64,000 nucleotides of DNA, taken from Maribacter dokdonensis DSW-8. Its GTDB lineage: Bacteria > Bacteroidota > Bacteroidia > Flavobacteriales > Flavobacteriaceae. Under the pieces are notes generated by a model. The model searched no databases. It was not told the origin of the DNA and saw only the letters and a program-made list of their open reading frames with translations. Where the stretch lies: the NCBI RefSeq assembly GCF_001447995.1, contig NZ_LDPE01000001.1, forward strand, positions 1,178,001 through 1,242,000. The letters run 5' to 3'. Every line of letters starts with the position of its first letter. Position 1 is the stretch's first letter. A program made the position numbers and the translations under genes. Positions 46,387 to 54,620 of the stretch are shown one piece after another.

Positions 46387-46921
46387 GTTGTACTACGTCA
46401 AATTTTACTTCTGTACCATCATCTTTTAAAAGTTCGTAGGTGATATTGGCCTTACCATTAAAATGCTCAAATGCTTTTTCAATTAAGCCATGAGCCAGCC
46501 TATACAATCCTCTAGAAGAACTATAGATCATAGAAATGGAATTATCCGTTTTTTCAAGAATTTTGAATGTAGGTAATTCCGCTTCCGGATATAATTTTTT
46601 AACGTGTACATGTATATGGTCTTCTATAGAGTACAAAAGACCAATGGGAGACAAATAACTTTGTATTACCTCTGGATGAGCATTTTTTAAACTTGAGAAT
46701 AAATAAAGTCCAAATGCGTATATTAAGTCACCAGCAGGTAGATCTACCTCTTCACTTAACTGTGTAACTAAAGCTACCATCTCATTAAATTCGTAGGTAG
46801 CTACAGAGGTATATATGCCTTGAGAAGGCAAATCTGCTTTTTCTATAATATTATCAACGGTCTCTAATCCAAATTCAGATTCGACCATTTCTAAAAACTC
46901 GGTAAATACAATTCCCTTCAT
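46379..46921 (-). CDS. H-NOX haem nitric-oxide sensor
   Basis: 180 residues, the standard length for stand-alone bacterial H-NOX. The proximal haem ligand is H104 in EDHIHVHVKKLYP, followed by the conserved P near 117. The haem-propionate motif Y-x-S-x-R is intact as YSSSR (133-137). The N-terminal start MKGIVFTEFLEMVE matches the family. No Tyr appears at the usual distal-pocket position that would favour oxygen binding, so NO sensing is likely. It is first in a six-gene operon and overlaps its kinase gene by 8 bp. A -7 box lies 24 bp upstream of its start. Confidence 0.93.
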   Translation of the reverse strand: MKGIVFTEFLEMVESEFGLETVDNIIEKADLPSQGIYTSVATYEFNEMVALVTQLSEEVDLPAGDLIYAFGLYLFSSLKNAHPEVIQSYLSPIGLLYSIEDHIHVHVKKLYPEAELPTFKILEKTDNSISMIYSSSRGLYRLAHGLIEKAFEHFNGKANITYELLKDDGTEVKFDVVQHG

Positions 46922-46935
46922 TTCCTATTTTTAAT

Positions 46936-46957
46936 AACGTTCCTCAAACGTAGGAAA
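46936..46957 (-). promoter_or_regulatory. Promoter and dyad of the H-NOX operon
   Basis: On the minus strand TACGTTTG (46952-46945) matches TAnnTTTG; no clear -33 TTG is seen. The box overlaps a dyad with arms ACGTT (46937-46941) and AACGT (46947-46951). The predicted leader is about 17 nt. A dyad over the -7 box suggests a regulator binding there. Confidence 0.5.
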
Positions 46958-47002
46958 ATTAATACGAAAATGCAGGAAAATGTTGTGAAATGAGCTTTTT
47001 TG

Positions 47003-47404
47003 TTAGCCTTTCACTAGTTGGTTAACACTCCAGTACTCTAAAACAGCATTAAGTTTGTACTCATAATCCTCATATTTCAGTGGTTTTATAACATAACCGG
47101 CTATACCAACTTCGTAGCATTTTAATAAATCTGCTCTATTTTCTGAAGTAGTTAAAATTATGGTAGGTAAGTATCTTAGATGCTCATCTTCTTTTAAAAT
47201 GGATAAGAACTCTATACCATTCATTCTTGGCATGTTCAAATCCAATAGAATGATATCTGGAAGTTTTTCTCCAGATCTTAAATACGTTAGAGCAGATTCT
47301 CCATTTTTTGCCTCAACGATTGAATGCTTTAAATTAAGTTTAGAAACAGTTCGTTTCAACTTCATTACTTCTATTAAATCGTCTTCTATTAGTAAAATAT
47401 CCAT
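47003..47404 (-). CDS. Single-domain response regulator (CheY/Rcp-like)
   Basis: 133 residues, one receiver domain: E7-D8-D9, phospho-acceptor D55 (IILLDLNMPRMNG), T-T-S near 86 and K103 in GYVIKPLKY. The sequence is of the Rcp1-like type that often partners with PAS or phytochrome kinases. It lies 81 bp upstream of H-NOX on the same strand. A -7 box before H-NOX means the two may be separately transcribed, or this receiver may be the first gene of the operon. It could take phosphate from either NO-relay kinase. Confidence 0.9.
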   Translation of the reverse strand: MDILLIEDDLIEVMKLKRTVSKLNLKHSIVEAKNGESALTYLRSGEKLPDIILLDLNMPRMNGIEFLSILKEDEHLRYLPTIILTTSENRADLLKCYEVGIAGYVIKPLKYEDYEYKLNAVLEYWSVNQLVKG

Positions 47405-47524
47405 TGTTGTTCATTTTGATACTACAAATGTCAGAGATAAGTCACAAATAAATTGACCAGTGTAGGTGAATGACGCTTAAGTGTCGGTGAATGGTATTTA
47501 TCTAACGTTAAACTTTTTAAGCAA

Positions 47525-48775
47525 TCATGTAAAACTACGTTGTATATCAAAGGAAGAAATGTCCATAGAAGTCTTATTACCAGACAGTAACTCGGTTATT
47601 AACTTACCAGTAGCAGGTCCCAAACTCCACCCCATCATGGCATGACCAGTACCAATTGTTAAGTTCTTAATACTTGCCGATCTGCCTATATATGGCAACC
47701 CATCTGGAGAAACTGGTCGTAGACCTGTTTTAACACTTTTAATTTCGGCCTCATTGATCTTCAGGTCAGGGTAAAAAGAACTTGCCCCATTAGCTATTGC
47801 CGCAACCCTTTCTTTCCTTATAATATTATTGTTCCCTGAAAACTCCATAGTACCCGCAAATCTTGTAAAACCGCTCATTGGTGTTACTGCCATTTTAGAT
47901 TCCATTAATATGGCCGGAACAGAAATACCCGTTTCCCTAGCTACATTAATACTGTAGCCTTTACCTCCTTGTAAAGACAACTTTAAATGTAAACGCTTTG
48001 CAAGATCACCGCTCCATGAGCCTGCCGCCAATACTACCTCATCAGGTGTATAAGATTGTTTATTGGTAATAATTTCTTTTATTCTATTATCTGATGTCTT
48101 TAGATCAATAACCTCTTCTTGAGTTTTTATGATTACACCACTTTGCTTTAAATACGCCAATAGTTTAGGCATTATCTCATCTGGTGTGGTATGAGCGTCA
48201 CACTCATAATGTATAGCTCCTTCTGCATCGATATTTACATGAGGCTCAATAATTCTTAATTCGTCTTTGTTTAAGTCGGTAACCTCTAAACCTTCTTGTG
48301 CCACTCTATAGGCCACCTTTTTTTCGTGAAGATAACTCTCTTCCGTTTTGTATAACATTAATAGCCCTTTTCGCTCTAACTGAAAATTGCCAAGATCACC
48401 TGAATTCTTAATATCCGTAAATAATTCCCTGCTTAATAAATTAATATCCTTAATTACCCCTATAGCCTTTTCAACCTTTGCCTCAGTAGAAGATTTATGA
48501 AAATACCATGACCATTTTAAAAAATCTACATCTAACCTAGGTTTCATATAAAAAGGGCTCGCAGAATTGAACATCATTTTAATTCCCTTTGAAATCATAC
48601 CAGGGGATGCTAATGGAATAATATGACTTGGAGTTATGTAACCTGCATTTACAAATGAAGCACCAGAGCTAATATTGCCTTTATCTATTACTGTAACCTC
48701 ATAACCTTCTTTGTTCAAATAGTAAGCTGTACTTAAACCAACAATGCCACCGCCAATTATTATTACATTCTTCAT
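47525..48775 (-). CDS. FAD-dependent D-amino acid oxidase/dehydrogenase (cis-4-hydroxy-D-proline step)
   Basis: 416 residues, DadA-like. The FAD fingerprint VIIIGGGIVGLSTAYYLNKEG is N-terminal (by position 4-24), and the C-terminal end has LRPVSPDGLPYIGRS and GHAMMGWSLGPATGKL, typical of the family. It is the last gene of a four-gene operon that holds the other three hydroxyproline enzymes, so the substrate is probably cis-4-hydroxy-D-proline, oxidised to 1-pyrroline-4-hydroxy-2-carboxylate. 17 bp separate it from the epimerase gene. Confidence 0.9.
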   Translation of the reverse strand: MKNVIIIGGGIVGLSTAYYLNKEGYEVTVIDKGNISSGASFVNAGYITPSHIIPLASPGMISKGIKMMFNSASPFYMKPRLDVDFLKWSWYFHKSSTEAKVEKAIGVIKDINLLSRELFTDIKNSGDLGNFQLERKGLLMLYKTEESYLHEKKVAYRVAQEGLEVTDLNKDELRIIEPHVNIDAEGAIHYECDAHTTPDEIMPKLLAYLKQSGVIIKTQEEVIDLKTSDNRIKEIITNKQSYTPDEVVLAAGSWSGDLAKRLHLKLSLQGGKGYSINVARETGISVPAILMESKMAVTPMSGFTRFAGTMEFSGNNNIIRKERVAAIANGASSFYPDLKINEAEIKSVKTGLRPVSPDGLPYIGRSASIKNLTIGTGHAMMGWSLGPATGKLITELLSGNKTSMDISSFDIQRSFT

Positions 48776-48792
48776 CTACTATTTTCTATAAT

Positions 48793-49800
48793 TTATATGA
48801 CCTGAAATCCGTGAGCATAGGGATCATCATCATCTATGGTAATGGTATTCTTTCCGTAAATTTTTGCCCAACCTTTTATGCTGGGTATAATCGCAAGCTT
48901 GCCGGCTAGGGTGGTCTCCTCTTCTACTCTACCAATAAATTGTGAGCCTATATAACTTTCATGAACAAAATCTTCACCCACATTTAATTTCCCCTTTGCA
49001 TGCCATTGTGCCATTCTAGCAGAAGTACCTGTACCGCAAGGCGACCTATCTATTGCTTTATCACCGTAAAATACCGCATTTCTGGCGTTAGCCTTTTCAG
49101 AGATAGTATTTCCCGTCCATAACATATGGGTTACATTCTTTATGGTAGCATCTTCTGGGTGAATAAACATTTGGGGATATTTAACATTTATGTTTTCCCT
49201 GAGTTCTTGACTATATTGAATTAACTGGCTTGCGGAAAAATCTTGTATTCCACTAAAATTCTTTTGCGGATCCACAATAGCATAAAAATTACCCCCATAA
49301 CTAACATCAAAAGTCAATTCACCCAGGTATGAAGATTCTATAGTCAAATCTGTAGCAGCTAAATATGATTTTACATTGGTCAGCTTTACCCAGTCTACTT
49401 TAGTACCATTTTGCTTGTATGTTATATGTACCAATCCTGCAGGAGTCTCCATACGGACAATACCAGGTGTTTTTGGCACAATTAGCCCTTCTTCAATACC
49501 TATAGTAATTGCCCCGATGGTCCCGTGCCCGCACATGGGTAGACAACCACTGGTTTCGATAAACAAAATACCAAAATCATTATTGGGATTACTTGGAGGG
49601 TAAAATATACTACCACTCATCATATCATGACCGCGCGGTTCATACATTAGCCCTTTTCTGATCCAATCATATTCTTTTAAAAAGTGCTGTCGCTTTTCGC
49701 TCATTGTAGCACCCACCAAATTTGGTCCGCCATGTTTTATCACCCGAACGGGGTTACCACAGGTGTGGGCATCAATACAAACAAAAGTACTACTGGCCAT
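48793..49800 (-). CDS. 4-hydroxyproline 2-epimerase (proline racemase family)
   Basis: 335 residues. Both catalytic cysteines of the two-base racemase mechanism are present: C90 in LPMCGHGTIG and C255 in DRSPCGTGTSARMA. In the related trans-3-hydroxyproline dehydratases one Cys is replaced by Thr, so an epimerase is favoured. It turns trans-4-hydroxy-L-proline into cis-4-hydroxy-D-proline, the first step of the pathway. It lies 34 bp after the semialdehyde dehydrogenase gene and before the oxidase gene. Confidence 0.93.
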   Translation of the reverse strand: MASSTFVCIDAHTCGNPVRVIKHGGPNLVGATMSEKRQHFLKEYDWIRKGLMYEPRGHDMMSGSIFYPPSNPNNDFGILFIETSGCLPMCGHGTIGAITIGIEEGLIVPKTPGIVRMETPAGLVHITYKQNGTKVDWVKLTNVKSYLAATDLTIESSYLGELTFDVSYGGNFYAIVDPQKNFSGIQDFSASQLIQYSQELRENINVKYPQMFIHPEDATIKNVTHMLWTGNTISEKANARNAVFYGDKAIDRSPCGTGTSARMAQWHAKGKLNVGEDFVHESYIGSQFIGRVEEETTLAGKLAIIPSIKGWAKIYGKNTITIDDDDPYAHGFQVI

Positions 49801-49834
49801 AATAACTAAAATCTTAAACTACATTTAGCTGAAC

Positions 49835-51418
49835 CTAAATTTCCGTATTTGTATAAACACCTTCAACAAGACGCGTTATACCTAGGGGATTTTCATTTTT
49901 CAGTGCATCTGGCAAAAGTCTATTAGGCCAATCTTGATATGACACCGGGCGTACCCATCTTCGTATGGCAGATGTACCAACCGATGTAAAACGAGAATCT
50001 GTAGAAGCTGGGTATGGTCCGCCATGTACCATAGAAGAATTTACCTCTACACCTGTGGGTACACCATTAAACAGTATGCGACCTACTCTGCCCTTTAATG
50101 CATCTACAACTCCAGCGTTCAATTCCAGTTCTTCTTCACTGCCCAAAATTGTTCCCGTTAATTGACCTTCCAAATGGTTGATGATATCTTCCATCTCAGC
50201 GCCATCTTTACACATGACCACTATAGAGAAAGGTCCAAATACCTCTCTATGCAATTTTGTATTCGCTAAAAAATCCGAACCACTTACTTTTAAAATTAAA
50301 GGCTGACCACTATTAACCTTGACATCTTTCTTATACTCTGCAGTTATTACCACTCCATCTTGTTCAGAAAGTTCCTTTTTACCTTCCACATATTTAGCAT
50401 ATATATTAGGATGGAGCATGGTTGTTGGCTCCAATTTTAGAATCTCCTTAGACAAAGTATCTATGAATTCATTAAGATGTTCTCCTTGTACTCCTAAAAT
50501 CAATCCCGGATTTGTACAAAACTGACCCGCACCTAAAGTAATTGACGAAGCGTATTTAGTTGCCCAAGTATCACCTTCTTGTTCTAATGCAGATGGCAGC
50601 AAAACCACTGGGTTTATACTTCCCATTTCTGCAAATACCGGTATTGGCTCATCTCTTTCGTTAGCCAATTTATAAAGTGCGGTTCCACCATGTATACTTC
50701 CGGTAAAACCTACGGCCTTTACTTTTGGGTGTTTTACCAACTGCTGGCCAACTTCAATACCACCGCTATTTAAATTAGAAAATACACCATTGGGCATACC
50801 TGTCCTCTTCGCCGCTTTAATGATCGCCGAAGAAACCAGTTCACCTGTACCAGCATGCATAGGGTGACTTTTTACGATTACGGGACATCCTGCGGCTAGA
50901 GCACTTGCCGTGTCTCCACCCGCCGTAGAAAATGCCAAAGGAAAATTACTGGCACCAAATACCACTACTGGACCCAACGGAAATAGCATTTTTCTTATGT
51001 CAGATTTTGGCAATGGCTCTCTATCTGGCTGTGCTTTTTCAATAACGGCTTCTACCCATGACCCTTGTTTAATCAAGGTTGCAAAAGCTCGCAATTGTCC
51101 CATAGTTCTGCCACGCTCGCCCACCGCTCTTCCTTGAGGCAGCCCAGACTCTCTACAATACGTGTTTATCAGCTCATCCCCTAAAGCTTCTATTTCATCT
51201 GCAATAGCTTCTAAAAACTCAGCTTTTTTTTCTCCTGAATAATCTTTAAAAACTGTATAGGCATCCGTTGCCAAAGCAACTGCTTCATTGATTTCATTAA
51301 TTGTAGCCTCATAGAATGTCCATTCCGTGTTCTCATTGTTTTTAGGATCAAAAGTCTTGAACGTTTTCTCACCTTGTTTAGAAGCTTTATTCCCTATTGC
51401 ATTTGTACCGCTGATCAT
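49835..51418 (-). CDS. 2-oxoglutarate semialdehyde dehydrogenase (NADP-type aldehyde dehydrogenase)
   Basis: 527 residues, the length of the longer hydroxyproline/glucarate-linked branch of the family. The catalytic Cys lies in GAGQFCTNPGLIL and the general-base Glu in PVFAEMGSINPVV; the coenzyme loop is VKAVGFTGSIHGGTALY. In this operon the substrate should be 2-oxoglutarate semialdehyde, giving 2-oxoglutarate. It has its own promoter (51441-51467) inside the operon and is 117 bp from the deaminase gene. Confidence 0.92.
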   Translation of the reverse strand: MISGTNAIGNKASKQGEKTFKTFDPKNNENTEWTFYEATINEINEAVALATDAYTVFKDYSGEKKAEFLEAIADEIEALGDELINTYCRESGLPQGRAVGERGRTMGQLRAFATLIKQGSWVEAVIEKAQPDREPLPKSDIRKMLFPLGPVVVFGASNFPLAFSTAGGDTASALAAGCPVIVKSHPMHAGTGELVSSAIIKAAKRTGMPNGVFSNLNSGGIEVGQQLVKHPKVKAVGFTGSIHGGTALYKLANERDEPIPVFAEMGSINPVVLLPSALEQEGDTWATKYASSITLGAGQFCTNPGLILGVQGEHLNEFIDTLSKEILKLEPTTMLHPNIYAKYVEGKKELSEQDGVVITAEYKKDVKVNSGQPLILKVSGSDFLANTKLHREVFGPFSIVVMCKDGAEMEDIINHLEGQLTGTILGSEEELELNAGVVDALKGRVGRILFNGVPTGVEVNSSMVHGGPYPASTDSRFTSVGTSAIRRWVRPVSYQDWPNRLLPDALKNENPLGITRLVEGVYTNTEI

Positions 51419-51440
51419 TTTTTATTTTTATCGTGTTACC

Positions 51441-51467
51441 CAAAAGTAAAGAAAGTACCCGTAACAA
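51441..51467 (-). promoter_or_regulatory. Bacteroidota-type promoter of the semialdehyde dehydrogenase gene
   Basis: On the minus strand TTG (51467-51465) and TACTTTTG (51448-51441) are 16 bp apart. The -7 box is a full match. It would start transcription near 51434, 16 nt before the ATG at 51418. Confidence 0.6.
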
Positions 51468-51535
51468 ATTTCTACATTCTGTTTACATTTCACTAAAGTT
51501 TCAGGCGCAACATATTTTAGTATGAGTTTTAAAAT

Positions 51536-52453
51536 TTAAGCCAAGTTCTTATAATCTGGTAATGTAGGCCTTTTAGCTATACCCTGTTTTATTATAGCGG
51601 CTACTCTTTCTCTTTCTGCTCCTACTAAAGGTAACCTAGGTGCCCTAACATTTTCTGTGCCTATACCCGTAGCAACTTCTGCCATTTTAATGTTCTGTAC
51701 CAATTGCGGACTTATATCCAACTCTAACAATGGCAAAAACCATCGGTAAATTTCCAATGCCTCTTTTATACGACCTGCCTTTGCCAATTCAAATACGGCA
51801 CAAGTCTCGGCAGGAAATGCACAAACCAATCCGGCAACCCAACCATCGGCACCCATCAATGTGCTTTCCAACCCAAGCGTATCAACCCCGGTCAGTACAT
51901 TTAACCTATCCCCAAATTTTGTCTTTATACGGGTAATATTTGAAATATCTCTTGTTGATTCTTTAACAGCCTGTATATTACTGCATACCATTAACTCGTC
52001 CAACATTTCCAATGTGACCATTATACCGTAATCTACAGGATTGTTATAGATCATAATGGGCAATTTTGTACTATTTGCCGTTTCCTTAAAATACGTTACC
52101 GTTTCATAATCATTAGCTTTATACCGCATTGGTGGCAACATCATTAATCCAGTAGCACCGCATTCTTCTGCTACCTCTGCCGCATGTTTGGCATCTTTAG
52201 TAGTTTGCTCTGCAATATTGATAATAACCGGCACCTTACCATCTACCAACTGCACGGTTTCTTTCATTAAAACCTTTTTTTCATCATACGTAAGTGTGCT
52301 TGCTTCTCCCAAAGTACCTCCAAGTATTATTCCACTCACTCCTGCCTCTAACTGAGCTTTTATATTGACCGAAAACATGTCTAGATCCAATTCATCCTTA
52401 TCGGTAAATTTTGTTGTTACTGCCGGCATAACGCCTGTCCATGATATACTCAT
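51536..52453 (-). CDS. 1-pyrroline-4-hydroxy-2-carboxylate deaminase (DapA family)
   Basis: 305 residues, (beta/alpha)8 aldolase-type. The Schiff-base Lys is K164 in IQAVKESTRDI and the catalytic Tyr is Y136 in IMIYNNPVDYG; GGTLGEASTLTYDEK holds the GxxGE signature. DapA itself is ruled out by context: the neighbours are hydroxyproline epimerase, D-amino acid oxidase and semialdehyde dehydrogenase. It should convert 1-pyrroline-4-hydroxy-2-carboxylate to 2-oxoglutarate semialdehyde and ammonia. First gene of the operon, with a strong promoter. Confidence 0.9.
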   Translation of the reverse strand: MSISWTGVMPAVTTKFTDKDELDLDMFSVNIKAQLEAGVSGIILGGTLGEASTLTYDEKKVLMKETVQLVDGKVPVIINIAEQTTKDAKHAAEVAEECGATGLMMLPPMRYKANDYETVTYFKETANSTKLPIMIYNNPVDYGIMVTLEMLDELMVCSNIQAVKESTRDISNITRIKTKFGDRLNVLTGVDTLGLESTLMGADGWVAGLVCAFPAETCAVFELAKAGRIKEALEIYRWFLPLLELDISPQLVQNIKMAEVATGIGTENVRAPRLPLVGAERERVAAIIKQGIAKRPTLPDYKNLA

Positions 52454-52475
52454 TTTATATTCTTTTGATGATACC

Positions 52476-52503
52476 CAAAAATAAGATGGGCTTTACCAAT
52501 CAA
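52476..52503 (-). promoter_or_regulatory. Bacteroidota-type promoter of the hydroxyproline operon
   Basis: On the minus strand TTG (52503-52501), a 17-bp spacer and TATTTTTG (52483-52476) match the -33/-7 consensus. The leader would be about 16 nt. It lies in the 126-bp region shared with the divergent AraC regulator, so that regulator probably acts here. Confidence 0.7.
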
Positions 52504-52579
52504 GTGTATTCATATTACCTAAACCTGATACTATACTACCATGTAATTATTCCATATAAAATATATAATGTTAACTTAG

Positions 52580-53431
52580 ATGCACATGAAAGTGTATCCC
52601 TTTAAAATACCAAAACCTATAAATGAACATTTAATCGTTCAAGTCGATAAAGAGCCTATTTTCTATAATAAACTTCATCAACATGAAGAAATTCAAATAA
52701 GTCATATTATAAATGGTAGTGGTAAGTTATTGGTAGGCGATAGTGTCCATCAATTTTCAAAAGGAGATATTTTCGTAATAGGCGGTAACTTACCTCACGT
52801 ATTTAAAAGTGTTCTCAATGAACAAGACGCGCATATGATTACCGTGTTCTTTACTTCCCGGTCTTTTGGTGCAGATTTTTTTGAACTCCCCTATTTTAAT
52901 GAGTTTAAAACCTTTTTTAGTAATGCCACTGCAGGATTTAAAGTAGAAACAAACCAAAAGAAAATTGCTCAGCAACTTGTAAAATTGAGCTCTCAAAATA
53001 AACTTAAGCGCTTTATTTTATTTTTAGAATTATTAGATGAACTAGGGCGAGCAAATAAGCAAACATTGAGTCGGTTTGTTTATTCCAAGTCATTAAGTAG
53101 TAATGAAGGTGAACGTTTACAGATTGTGTTCGATTTTGTGTTGAAGAACTTCCATCAGCCTATTTCGTTAGAGCAAATTGCTAAAATGGCCTATATGACA
53201 CCAAATGCATTTTGCCGCTTTTTTAAACAACGTACTAACAAAACATTTTTTCAATACCTGATCGAGTTACGTGTAGCACATGCTTGTCAACTGCTAGGTT
53301 CAAACAAAGAATTGAACATTAATGAGGTAGCAGACCTTTCTGGCTTCAATTCCATATCTAACTTTAATAAAAAATTCAAAAAAATTAAAGGTGTTACACC
53401 AACCCATTACCAACAGTCTCATTCATTTTAA
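52580..53431 (+). CDS. AraC-family regulator of the hydroxyproline operon
   Basis: 283 residues. The N-terminal cupin (HQHEEIQISHIINGSGKLL, then FSKGDIFVIGGNLPHVFKS) is a ligand-sensing fold. The C-terminal AraC domain spans about 185-283 (ISLEQIAKMAYMTPNAFCRFF by position, then LSGFNSISNFNKKFKKIKGV). The gene is divergent from the hydroxyproline operon. A role as its activator, with hydroxyproline or an intermediate as ligand, follows from this arrangement and is not shown directly. Confidence 0.9.
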   Translation: MHMKVYPFKIPKPINEHLIVQVDKEPIFYNKLHQHEEIQISHIINGSGKLLVGDSVHQFSKGDIFVIGGNLPHVFKSVLNEQDAHMITVFFTSRSFGADFFELPYFNEFKTFFSNATAGFKVETNQKKIAQQLVKLSSQNKLKRFILFLELLDELGRANKQTLSRFVYSKSLSSNEGERLQIVFDFVLKNFHQPISLEQIAKMAYMTPNAFCRFFKQRTNKTFFQYLIELRVAHACQLLGSNKELNINEVADLSGFNSISNFNKKFKKIKGVTPTHYQQSHSF

Positions 53432-53485
53432 AACTATTAGCATATTAATTATGGTTAATATATTTTAAATTGAACTATAGGTTTC

Positions 53486-53493
53486 TATATTTG
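53486..53493 (+). promoter_or_regulatory. -7 box of the tRNA-Leu gene
   Basis: TATATTTG matches TAnnTTTG and lies 22 bp before the first base of the tRNA. No -33 TTG is found at a normal distance; the nearest is 13 bp upstream. Confidence 0.5.
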
Positions 53494-53515
53494 CCATCCA
53501 ACAAACTTCACATTT

Positions 53516-53599
53516 GCCCACGTGGTGAAATTGGTAGACACGCTACCTTGAGGGGGTAGTGTTCGCAAGGACGTGCTAGTTCGAATCTAGTCGTGGGCA
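53516..53599 (+). tRNA. tRNA-Leu (anticodon GAG)
   Basis: 84 nt with acceptor arms GCCCACG and CGTGGGC, discriminator A and no encoded CCA. The anticodon stem CTACC/GGTAG encloses the loop TTGAGGG, giving anticodon GAG for CUC and CUU codons. The long variable arm (TGTTCGCAAGGACG) is typical of leucine tRNA, and the T loop TTCGAAT is present. Confidence 0.97.
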
Positions 53600-53600
53600 C

Positions 53601-53632
53601 AAAAGGTTAGACCAAGGTCTAACCTTTTTTTA
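53601..53632 (+). terminator. Intrinsic terminator after tRNA-Leu
   Basis: AAAAGGTTAGACC (53601-53613) pairs completely with GGTCTAACCTTTT (53616-53628) around a 2-nt loop, followed by more T. It starts 1 base after the tRNA 3' end. Confidence 0.93.
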
Positions 53633-53680
53633 TTTTGATAATTTTAACTTTTTGGTACTGCTAGGCGTTTTAATAAATTG

Positions 53681-53688
53681 TAGATTTG
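53681..53688 (+). promoter_or_regulatory. -7 box of the carotenoid operon
   Basis: TAGATTTG matches TAnnTTTG. Transcription would start near 53695, 15 nt before the ATG at 53710. No clean -33 TTG is seen at the standard spacing, which would suit an operon needing derepression or activation. Confidence 0.5.
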
Positions 53689-53709
53689 TTTAATCCTTTT
53701 TCGAAAAAC

Positions 53710-54609
53710 ATGAACAATGTAAAAAAACAATTTAGTATTAGAGACTTGGAGAACCTCTCTGGTATTAAGGCACACACCATTAGAATTTGGGAAAAAAGAT
53801 ATAATCTTTTATCTCCTGAACGCACAGATACTAATATTAGAACGTATAGTCTAGCAAGCTTACAGAAGTTGCTCAATGTGACGTTACTTTACAACAATGG
53901 TCACAAAATATCTAAAATTGCTAAAATTTCAGATAAAGAAATACCATATGTTGTTCGTGAAATTGTAGCAAAACATAGTCACAAAAGCCAAGCGATAAAC
54001 GCATTTAAATTAGCCATGGTCAATTTTGACCAAACCATGTTTTTCAATACTTATAATGCCCTTCTAAGTGAAAATTCCTTTAGGGAAATATTCAAGGAAA
54101 CCTTTGTACCTCTGTTAAACGAACTTGGTCTTTTATGGCAGACAGATACGATCAGTCCTGCTCATGAGCATTTTATGAGCAGTCTTATCAAACAAAAGAT
54201 ACTACTGAATATTGAAAAATTACAACACTTGGAACCAACAAAGACAGATAAGGTTTTTGTAGCTTTCTTACCAGAAAACGAAATTCATGATATTGGATTG
54301 CTCTATATTAACTATGAAATTATATTGAAAGGTTATAAGTGTATTTACTTGGGCCCCACGATACCTTTAGAAAATTTAGAAGATGTACTTAAGTATTTTG
54401 ATGACATTTATTTTGTCTCATACTTTACCATTTTCCCAGAAAAGGATCGTGTAAATAAATATCTGGAAGAATTCAGCAAGTTGGTTGCGGACTATCAAAA
54501 TCCAAATTTCTGGATTTTGGGCAGACAGATCAATTTTATTGACGACGCCGTTAAGCCAAATTTCTGTAGAACTTTTACCTCTATAGATAGCTTGGTCAGT
54601 AATTTATAA
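53710..54609 (+). CDS. MerR-family regulator with CarH-like C-terminal domain
   Basis: 299 residues from the ATG at 53710; a TTG at 53686 overlaps the -7 box and is rejected. The N-terminal MerR helix-turn-helix reads FSIRDLENLSGIKAHTIRIW. The middle helical domain has the W-x9-EH motif of the CarH photoreceptors (W143, E153-H154). The C-terminal Rossmann domain carries E191-x-H193-x-x-G196, where canonical B12 binders have D-x-H-x-x-G; the later GG motif is not seen (ILGRQ). It lies 11 bp before crtI. A light-responsive or B12-independent repressor of carotenoid genes is the likely role; B12 binding is uncertain. Confidence 0.88.
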   Translation: MNNVKKQFSIRDLENLSGIKAHTIRIWEKRYNLLSPERTDTNIRTYSLASLQKLLNVTLLYNNGHKISKIAKISDKEIPYVVREIVAKHSHKSQAINAFKLAMVNFDQTMFFNTYNALLSENSFREIFKETFVPLLNELGLLWQTDTISPAHEHFMSSLIKQKILLNIEKLQHLEPTKTDKVFVAFLPENEIHDIGLLYINYEIILKGYKCIYLGPTIPLENLEDVLKYFDDIYFVSYFTIFPEKDRVNKYLEEFSKLVADYQNPNFWILGRQINFIDDAVKPNFCRTFTSIDSLVSNL

Positions 54610-54620
54610 TCTGTAGAATA

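Noticed and set aside
51536..52453. 4-hydroxy-tetrahydrodipicolinate synthase (dapA)
   Set aside because: The family fold is the same, but its operon with hydroxyproline epimerase, D-amino acid oxidase and semialdehyde dehydrogenase points to the hydroxyproline deaminase.
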